64,000 bases of DNA, from NCBI RefSeq assembly GCF_030272615.1, contig NC_081412.1, forward strand, positions 480,463,157 to 480,527,156, written 5' to 3'. Within the stretch, counting starts at the first letter, position 1. Every line of letters starts with the position of its first letter. Shown one piece after another: positions 56,420-64,000 of this stretch. The notes under the pieces were generated by a model, which worked only from the letters and a program-made list of their open reading frames with translations, did no database searches and was not told the DNA's origin. The position numbers and the translations under genes are program-made. This stretch comes from Cryptomeria japonica (taxonomy: Eukaryota > Streptophyta > Pinopsida > Cupressales > Cupressaceae).

Positions 56420-57560
56420 TGCATCCAATCTTCTACAAAGCCTGCTTTGTCATCCAGGTTGCATCTTTTAAGGGCTTGTCCTTCCATTGGACTAGGTACT
56501 CATAGTAGGTATGCTTCCTTGTTTTCTTACTCACCCTCTTGTCAAGTACATGCTCAACTTCAAGTTTAGGCTTCTTAGGTAGGTCTTGTAACATCTTGAC
56601 CTACATCACACACATCAGTAATAAGACCTTTATCTGCATATATATCTGAAACATTGAAAGTTTTAGAGAGACCAATATCCAATGGGAGATCAATCTTGTA
56701 GGCATTGTTGCCATACTTTTGAATGATTTTGAAAGGACCTATCTTCTTCATCATCAACTTGGTTTATTTCTCCTTAGGGAGTCTCTCCTTCTTGAGATGA
56801 ATCATCACCATATCTCCAACCTTCAACTACAAATCTCTTTTTTTCCTATTTGTTGCATGCTTGTACTTGTCTGAGGTTTGTTCTAACCTATCCTTTACTT
56901 GTTTGTGTATGTCTCTCATCACTTATGCAAAGTCCTCTACTCGTGCACTTCTTCTTTCTAGATCCTTCACATCTCTCAACTCCAATACACCTCTAGGGTG
57001 TGACCCATACACTATTTCAAAGGGACTATGACTAGTGCTCCTATTCACTGATTCATTATAAGCAAATTTTTCTTGAGGAAGTATTGAATCCCATGTGGGT
57101 CCTTGATCCTTAGTTAAACACCTTAATAGGTTTCCAAGTGATCTTTCCATCAGATTGGGGATGATAAGCTGAGGTAAATGATAAATTGGTACCCAGCCTC
57201 CTCCAAAGAGTTCGCCAAAAATGCCTAATAAAATTAGAATCTCTATCTGAGATGATTGACAATGGCAACCAATGTAAGCTTACAACCTCCTTAAAGAATA
57301 TACATGCTATGTGAGATGCATCATGTGTGGTTTTACAAGGAAGAAAGTGAGCCATTTTTGAAAACCTATCAAAAACTACATAGATGTTGTCATAACCCTG
57401 TTTAGTCTTAGGGAGTCCTAATACAAAGTCCATGCTGACCAAATCCCATAGATTGTTTGGTATGGGAAAAGGAGTATACAAACCTACATTTGAATTGCTA
57501 CCCTTTTCCTTTTGACAAATCATACAACCTTCCACAAACTTTATGATCTCAGTCTACATC
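56420..57560 (-). pseudogene. G2 integrase with C-terminal chromodomain
   Basis: The core at 57110-57535 shows MDFVLGLPKTKQGYDNIYVV and IISDRDSNFI. At the third catalytic position the text reads HPQSDG followed at once by the frame of RSLGNLLRCLTK, so the expected QTE…N residues, including Glu, are deleted and the frame shifts. The rest (56923-57150) has TWDSILPQEKFAYNES, SPFEIVYGSHPRG. The GPF/Y-like module at 56575-56757 reads KKIGPFKIIQKYGNNAYKID. A chromodomain follows near 56,436-56,580 (EVEHVLDKRV, YYEYLVQWKDKPLKDATWM). In this group the chromodomain directs integration toward particular chromatin. Confidence 0.88.
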
Positions 57561-59065
57561 TTAGGCCAGAAGTGGAATCTTCTAAACAACTCAAGGGTCT
57601 TGTCAATCCCAAAATGACATGCCAATCCCCCACAATGCTTCTCTTTCACAATATTTTCTCTCATGGAGCCTTTAGGGATGCAAAGTCAGCTTCCCTTGAA
57701 AAGTATACCTTCCTGCAAAATGAAGTCTGAGAACTCCTTATGGTACTTGTCACCCATTTCCTTACATACTTGGTATGCTTCTTTGAAATCCTCATCTCCT
57801 TAGTACATATCCTTCATGGAAGTGATTCCTATGCTCTCCAATTGAATCTCCTTCACTGTCAAGTTCCTCCTGCTAAGGGCATCAACTACCTTATTTGCTA
57901 CTCCTTTCTTGTTCTTGATGGTGAAAGTGAACGCTTGAAGGTATTACATCCACTTCATATGCTGATGATTCAACTTGTCCTACCTATTAAAGAAACTCAG
58001 AGCATGGTTATCAGTATAGACTACAAATTCCTTGGGCAACAAATAATGCCTCCATTTCCTCAAAGATTAACCATTGCATACATCTCTAAGTCATAGGTTG
58101 AGTACTTTTGTTTTGCTTCATTCATTTTTTCAGTAAAGAAGGCTACTGGTCTACCTTCTTGACTCAAGACTCCTCCTACTTCCTTGTTACTTGCATCACA
58201 TTCTATGGTGAAAACCTTATGGAAATCATGTAGAACTAATATAGGTTGCTTTGCTACCCTTCTTTTCAAATACTCAAAGGACTTATTTGCTTCACTAGTC
58301 CATACAAACTGACATTTTCTACCTCCCTTTTTATTGTCAATCATAGCTGCACATACACCATTGAAATTCTTAATAAAATTCCTATAGAAGCTTGGAAGAC
58401 CATGAAAACTCTTTACCTCACTTGCATTTCTAGGTGTAGGCCAATTGAGGATTGCTTCCACCTTGGATGGATACATCTTGAGGCTGCTCTTGGAGATTAC
58501 AAAACCAATAAATACTAACTCATCCTGCAAGAAAACACATTTTTGTAAATCGAACTTCAATTGCTCTTCATTCAACCTTTTCAACACCAAATCCAAATGT
58601 ATTAGATGCTCATCCATATTCTTGCTAAAAATCAAGATATCATCCAAGTACACAACAACAAAATGATTGATAAAGGGTTTCAAGACTTCATTCATGAGTC
58701 TCATGAATTTACTAGGAGCATTTGAGAGGCCAAATGGCATAACTAGCCATTCATAAAATCCTTCATTTTTTTAAGGTCATCATCCACTCATCTCCCTCTC
58801 TTATCCTGATTTGATGGTAGTTGCTCTTTAAATCCACCTTAGAATAGTACTTGGCTCTTGCTAGATAGTCCATCAAATCTTCTATCTAAGGCATAGTGAA
58901 CCTATACTTTATTGTTATCTTGTTGATGGCTCTTGAATCCATACATAATCTCCATGTACCTTCCTTCTTTGGGGCCAATACTGCAGGGACAACACAAGGG
59001 ATAATACTACTCCTTATGAATCCTTTCTCTAACAACTCATGTACTTGCCTTGCAAATTCTTCATT
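57561..59065 (-). pseudogene. G2 reverse transcriptase-RNase H
   Basis: The best stretch is 58060-58740 (226 codons): [38 protein letters not shown] with the catalytic [23 protein letters not shown], then RNase H with [20 protein letters not shown] and [19 protein letters not shown]. The fingers lie upstream to about 59,060 in other frames, and RNase H plus the integrase zinc region continue to about 57,560 with stops. Inactive, but among the best-preserved enzyme text in the window. Confidence 0.9.
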
Positions 59066-59700
59066 CTAATCAGGGGTCAATTTATATGCTTCTTTATTGG
59101 GCAAAGTTAAGCTTGGTATAAGGTAAATGCAGTGACTTACATCTCTAAAAGGTGGTAGAATCTCCAGTTTGCTTCTTGCAACTATACCCTTGTATCTTTC
59201 CAGCAACTCTTTCACCTCTCTAGGACCTGCAGTCCTCTCTTGCACCTTGTCTTCTTCTTTCTTCCTTACTCTTCTCTTGGCTTCACCACTATGGAAAAGC
59301 ATGGGGTATCCTTCTCTTTGATTATCTGCATAAACTGCTCCCTACCTACTAACATGGCACTAGTCAAAACATGATTGTCCTTACCATCATCAAGTAGTGG
59401 GATCATAGTGTATTGCACACCATATTTGGTCAACTTGTAGATATTTTTCTTCCCATCATGCCTTGAGTCTACATCATATTGCCATGGTCTCCCAAGGAGT
59501 AAATGGCAAGCATCCATCTCTACAACATCACATGAAATCTTGTCTCTATATTCACCTATTTGAAAGTCAGCCCAAACTTGTTCACTTACCAAAGCTTGCT
59601 TCTCTTTGCTCAACTAGGAGACTTTATAGGGGCAGGGGTGAGGAAGTTTCTCCAATCCAAGTTTTCTAACCATCTCTTTTGAAGAAAGATTATCAGTTTG
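59066..59700 (-). pseudogene. G2 protease and protease-RT linker
   Basis: 59266-59613 contains EQVWADFQIGEYRDKISCDV and the conserved DACHLLLGRPWQYDVDSRHD, typical of the segment after the active site of plant gypsy protease. The active-site triad should lie just upstream, near 59,690-59,720, but I could not read it confidently. 59066-59302 (RAGPREVKELLERY-like text, PFRDVSHCIYLIPSLTLPNK) is the linker into RT in a shifted frame. Confidence 0.8.
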
Positions 59701-59849
59701 ACCTTGATTCCACAATGACTCTACATACCTTTCCACTTACCTTGTAAGTAGTTCTAAACAATGACTTCCTCTTCTGTGGCTCCTTGATAGTTGGTACCTT
59801 CAAGTGGGTCCTTTTGAACATCAGGCACTCCCCTTGCTCTGGATTTGCA

Positions 59850-60939
59850 TTTCTTTAAGGTGAGTTCACACTTTGGGTGTCCTCCTCTTGCACCAAATAA
59901 ACTCTTCTTTCTCCACCTTGACTGTTAGAACCTTGCTTTTCTGGACATCTAAAAGATTCATGGCCAACTTGATTACATGTGAAGCATCTTCTAGTGAACA
60001 CATTGGTTCCTCTACCTCCAAATATACCTCAGCCATTTGGTCTTCTTCCTCTGAAACTACCCCTGTGACTTGGTTCTCCTTCTGACTCCCGATTACTTGA
60101 CTCTCCTTGTGGTTTAGGAGATGTTCCTCTTCCACCAAATCTGCCTCTTCCTCTACCTTGTTGGTCTCCCTTTCTTCTGAACTTTTCTTCATTTCTTAAT
60201 GTCATTTGATAACATTTATGAACTGTCTCAAGATTGAAGAGATTTAGTTCATCTTGAATTGCATATTTGAGGCCATTCATGTATCTTGCCAACTTTTTCT
60301 TCTCACTCTCTGACACCTTTGCTCTTAAGGACAGTTTGTGAAACTCCTTGGTTTATCCACTAATATCCAAATCCTTTTGTCTCAGGTTATGCAACTTATT
60401 GTGCATGTCACTTCATAATTCTCGAGTACAAATTTATTTTTCACCTCTGCAACCATCCTCTTCCATGATAAGATGGGGTTCTTCCCTTCTTCTACTCTCT
60501 CATTTTGCAAGAAGTTCCACCAATTAAGGGTGGATCCCTTCATCTTAGACTTAGCAGTTTTCATCTTTTGGTTCTCAGGAACATCTTCACACTCAAAGTG
60601 GTTCTCTAAGGCCTCCAACCAATCCATGACTTCCTCTGGGTTCATCTTCCCAATGAACATAGGTAAGCTTGCTTTGTCATCTCGGCTACCTACTCTCTCA
60701 AGGGCTTCAAGGAAACTTCTCTGATCTACAGGTATCCTCTCTCTTGTCGAAAAAAGGGAATCTTCATCATTTCCTTTTTATTCTTCATCAAAGTCTCCTT
60801 TCTTCTTGTCCATCTTACCCTTCAACTCATCCAATTCTTTTCTCATCTCTTTGTTTGTTGTTGTTTTCTCTCTTACCAACTTGGCCAGTTCAACGTTGGT
60901 CATCCTTCTCCCATCACTACTGTCTTCTCCTTCTGACAT
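59850..60939 (-). pseudogene. G2 Gag
   Basis: The likely start ATG is at 60939 (MSEGEDSSDGRRMTNVELAK), 42 bp inside the primer site. The text runs through a coiled-coil-like Lys/Glu region, then MFIGKMNPEEVMDWLEALEN, GSTLNWWNFLQNERVEEG and FVLENYEV (60382-60660), and MSESEKKKLARYMNGLKYAI (60029-60316). An Arg/Gly-rich run (GRGRGRFGGRGTSPKPQGES) precedes a zinc knuckle CFTCNQVGHESFRC near 59,945-59,985. One stop and at least two frameshifts are present. Confidence 0.88.
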
Positions 60940-60978
60940 CTTGTCAATCTTCTTCTTCCACCCTCAAGAACCTTTATG

Positions 60979-60990
60979 GATATGATACCA
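60979..60990 (-). other. G2 primer-binding-site candidate (tRNA-iMet-like)
   Basis: Minus strand TGGTATCATATC, 2 nt from the LTR. The first 8 nt match the initiator tRNA-Met complement and then it diverges. Confidence 0.7.
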
Positions 60991-60992
60991 CC

Positions 60993-62390
60993 TGATGCAG
61001 AGTGGGCAACTACAAGGTAAGAAGACCCAAAACCAACCCTCTATGCCTTGTCTAAGGCCTATTACAACCCCACAAGTAGGGTTCTACACACCCCAATGCA
61101 ACTAGACACCTACTGCACTTCCTAAGGAGGTTTTGGACTATTCAACAACTAAGATCACTCACCCTAGCCTTCCAACCAATTTGGAAGTCTCCTTTTTGCA
61201 CCCAGTTCAAGAAACCCCTACCTAGGCCTAATCCTAGTAGCCCTGTCATACTAGTATTTCCCAAAAAACTCTAGGAAAAAATTACATATTTTAATACCCT
61301 TTTGGGATTTACATCCAATCCCAAGAGATTGAGGTTTGATTCTACTCCAACACCCCTAAGCACCTACTGAGTTTGAAGACCTAATAGGCTTAATTAGGCC
61401 TATTTTCCAAAGCAACTACTTGAAGATGGGGTTGTAGAACCAAACTCACAACTTGGACATGTTCCCTAGGCCTCTAATAGACAAAATCCACCATTAGACT
61501 AGTCACCAAACATTCCCTAGGTGATGGTTTGTCCATTCCTCCTTGTAGGCTAGACTAAACACACTGACTTGTTTAGCCTAGGTTTTTGTGGTAAGCACAC
61601 CACCCTCACTCCCAGATTCCACCCTTTTGAAGTCTCCATTTACACACCCATAAATTGAATTTTCCAAGAGGCCGTTGAATTCCACAAAGGAATTTGCAAG
61701 TTAGGGCCACATCTTTGGTGAAACCCTATGAATCGAGGTTTTTAATGACAGTTTTGGGTAAATTGCTCACAACTCGCTCTAAACTCTGCCAAATGGAGTC
61801 AGACCACTTGCATTCAAACCTGAACTCACACCATAATCTAACTAGTTCAAAATTACATGCAATTAAATCATCTGTCAGATCATACAGTACGGAAAATGAT
61901 GGAAATTTGGGTAAAATCTGAGTTTCCTTGTTATTCAAACCACCAAATCTTTACATGCTTCATCCAACACCAATATGGATGATCTCAAAGGCACAAATAG
62001 GTGTTTCCCCAATGGCTACAAATATTTTCCAATTGGTTATGGCTGTTGGACCCTCTTTTCCCAATCAGTGGAAAATGTTGCTTAGCAACTTTGGCAACTT
62101 TTTGACACTTTTGACATGCCAACATCCCTAATGGAATTTATAGACCTATCCTAGGACTAAAACAACTCAAGACAACTTATCAACATGCCTCCTACAGTAC
62201 ATGAGCCCCATGGCCTAATTTGGTCTCTAGGTTTATAAATGACCTTATAGCCAATTGGCCTTACAAATGGGTTCTTTATTACATCCAAAGGATCCAAACT
62301 GATCCAACACATTATCTTAGGGTCTAAGACCACCTATCCAACACTCAACCAACAAATGAAAATAAAAAAGCAAGAGGGTACCCTGCACCA
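60993..62390 (-). repeat. G2 5' LTR
   Basis: 1,398 bp, TGATGCAGAGTGGG to CCCTGCACCA, followed by CTAAC. Confidence 0.92.
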
Positions 62391-62395
62391 CTAAC

Positions 62396-63609
62396 CCCAA
62401 GGTTAAGGAAGGCTAGGTCTTAGCTATACAGGGCATATTAGCGGGAAAAATGTGAATATATTCAAGGTGGTCACTAGTGTTTGATACTTCAAACTAGAAA
62501 TTACACAATAGAGCTTTCTGATCTTTTCATAAATTTGATGATGTTTTTGGTATTTTCTAATTTGAAATACATATAAACCAAGTCATAACAACTAGCTCTA
62601 CTCTAATAATCTATTCAACTCAAGATTGAGAAATAAACAACAAAAGTAAAGGGATACAAGAGATACAATGAACAAACTTGCATTTAACTATTGGATATTG
62701 TTAATCACTTGAAAATTTATTACGTATGAAAATTACACTAGACTGAGAGAAAACACATAAACATAAATCAAATAACACAATTCATGTATATATGATGTAA
62801 TCACCAAAGGAATAAATTAATTAATTGATTTTTTGAATTCATCAAACTATATGGCTATACCCAGGCACAAATTTAGGATGAGATACTTTATAAGAACTTT
62901 GAAACATGATCATATCAAGTTATCCATTGCAATTAAATCAATTAATAATCAACACTACCATCTAATAAATCTTTTTGAATCATTAACAGAAACAAGAAAT
63001 ATTGAAACTTGAGCTTTATTTATAAAAATTTCATAAGTCAGGAATAAATTCTCACACCAAAACTGCATAAACATTTAACAATATTGTCTGTGTTAAAAAT
63101 CTAACACTTTCTAAGTTGAAATGAAGGGCTTATATAGCTATTACAAAGATCAATTTGCAAACACGTAACTAGGGTTTTTGGGCAAACTTGAGAGTCAAAA
63201 TGTATTAAAAACTGAATAAAACTACTCCAAAACTAAAGCAAATTACTTATTAAACGTGTGCAAAGGGTATATGGTCGATTTGGGATGCTAAATTTGGAGA
63301 AAATTTTCTCATTTGACCATGTTTCAAGTGTGAGTTAACAGTTGTTTCGAACTAATAGGTTTTCCTTCCAAAACATTGGTTTAATCACTTCAATCTTTCC
63401 AAAACTCAACTGAAACTAAACTATAGTCTTTTGGATGTGGAAAAGAAAAAAAAAATCATCTCTTTTAAGGCTCATCTTACCCACATGGGAACCAAAGTTA
63501 AGTAGTGTTGTTAAAATCAAGTGTGAAAAATATTATCCAGAAAGACTATTGGTTACAACTTTATTTTCTACAAATGTACCTATTCAAAATTTGAAGTATA
63601 CTAATCCTC
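62396..63609 (-). other. AT-rich non-coding DNA, candidate promoter/LTR of G1
   Basis: No supportable ORF. On the minus strand a TATATAAG word near 63,130 is preceded by CAAAAACCCTAGTTACG and followed by TTAACAC…AATATTG, which looks like an LTR promoter. It lies upstream of G1 gag once G2 is removed, so it may be G1's 5' LTR and leader. I could not match it to a second copy. Confidence 0.35.
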
Positions 63610-64000
63610 ACATTTGAGAAATTGCTTTTAGAAATTCTTGATTAAAAATAGTTACCATATGATTCAAATCCTCGGTATCTAGAGTCTTTCTTTATATCAA
63701 TTTTACAACCAGATTCTTGATGAAATTTTTTAGCTTTCTCTTCTCTTCATACTGCAGAACCTCAACCTACATTTTCAAGATTTGTTGCTTCATTGACAAC
63801 ACATGCTCTATGACTTCGAGAGTGAAAACCTTGTGTAGCTTATGATTAAATTATTGTACTATGTGTTGAGTATCATAAACCACCATTTTATCATTCAAAA
63901 GAGTACAAGGGAGGGATTCTATAAACTCTTCAATTCTTACTAGCAATGTGTTTGCACCATTGATTTATTCAATCACCTTCTCCTTTGACTTCTTATATTC
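63610..64000 (-). pseudogene. Decayed unidentified ORF at window edge
   Basis: A single minus-strand frame of about 130 codons from the window edge to a TGA near 63,614, interrupted by four stops (TAA or TAG) that mostly look like decayed Gln codons. Readable blocks: NTLLVRIEEFIESLPCTLLN, VYDTQHIV, FNHKLHKVFTLEVIEHVLSM, KKLKNFIKNL-like and TLDTEDLNHMVTIFNQEFLK. The text is helix-rich and coiled-coil-like, with no TE enzyme motif. I do not recognise it. It may be related to the other anonymous ORF at 1-400 / 6435-7190, but nothing in the window proves that. Confidence 0.5.

Larger units (their letters stand above)
54941..62390 (-). mobile_element. G2: Ty3/gypsy chromovirus-type element
   Basis: Minus-strand gypsy element with LTRs 54941-56365 and 60993-62390 and flanks CTCAC (54936-54940) / CTAAC (62391-62395). 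Order is gag, protease, RT, RNase H, integrase, C-terminal GPF/Y-like module and chromodomain, the hallmark of plant chromoviruses. Several frameshifts, and the integrase has lost its catalytic Glu by a small deletion. It sits just upstream of G1 gag, in the same orientation. Confidence 0.9.

Noticed and set aside
55665-56471. Plus-strand ORFs in G2 3' LTR with copies at 61694-62131
   Set aside because: Duplicated by the LTR pair and antisense to the element; no domain.

Overview
This window looks like heterochromatic or intergenic DNA from a vascular plant with a large, repeat-rich nuclear genome. The evidence is nested Ty1/copia and Ty3/gypsy LTR retrotransposons, initiator-tRNA-Met primer sites, a chromodomain integrase, a plant mobile domain, and AT-rich base composition. 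A gymnosperm is my best guess, but the sequence cannot prove it. I see no intact host gene, tRNA, rRNA or CRISPR array. Nearly all recognisable coding sequence belongs to decayed transposable elements.

Layout, left to right. (1) 1-400 and 6435-7190 are two halves of one decayed, unidentified minus-strand coding region, split by copia element E1 (401-6434, minus, 5-bp target duplication CAACC). (2) About 9.6 kb to 54.9 kb is a single old Ty3/gypsy element, G1 (minus). Its gag, protease, RT/RNase H and integrase have been separated by later insertions: copia E3 (13657-41970), copia E4 (42934-50070, plus) and a solo LTR E5 (50955-54089) that itself contains a gypsy-type solo LTR E8 (52294-53925). 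(3) The left LTR of E3 was hit twice. One hit is a solo LTR E7 (14058-27499), which holds the 12.2-kb element E6 (14667-26851). The other is copia E2 (28769-35765). With these removed, the three pieces of E3's left LTR total 1,696 bp, against 1,701 bp for the intact right LTR, which supports the reconstruction. (4) Upstream of G1 gag lies a chromodomain-bearing gypsy element G2 (54941-62390, minus), followed by AT-rich DNA and another decayed, unidentified minus-strand reading frame that reaches the window edge.

The most unusual object is E6. It has good LTRs, an exact target duplication, a primer-site candidate and a polypurine tract, but no visible gag-pol. Instead it carries an antisense plant-mobile-domain (PMD) pseudogene. 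Two degenerate minisatellite arrays sit in opposite orientation near its two internal ends, each reading TTAGCGC-TTTTG in the direction of the transcript it would precede. It also has a 48-bp in-frame coding repeat and a short tandem module shared with the 3' region of G1, which suggests descent from a G1-like element.

All four copia copies (E1-E4) belong to one broad group, with two gag types (E1/E2 and E3/E4). They share a homopolymeric G-tract just inside one LTR end and several polypurine-tract-like repeats near the 3' end. Each has lost catalytic residues or frames. Only E1 keeps a long open frame (807 codons: gag, protease, integrase), and E1 has lost its RNase H by deletion. Everything here appears unable to move on its own.
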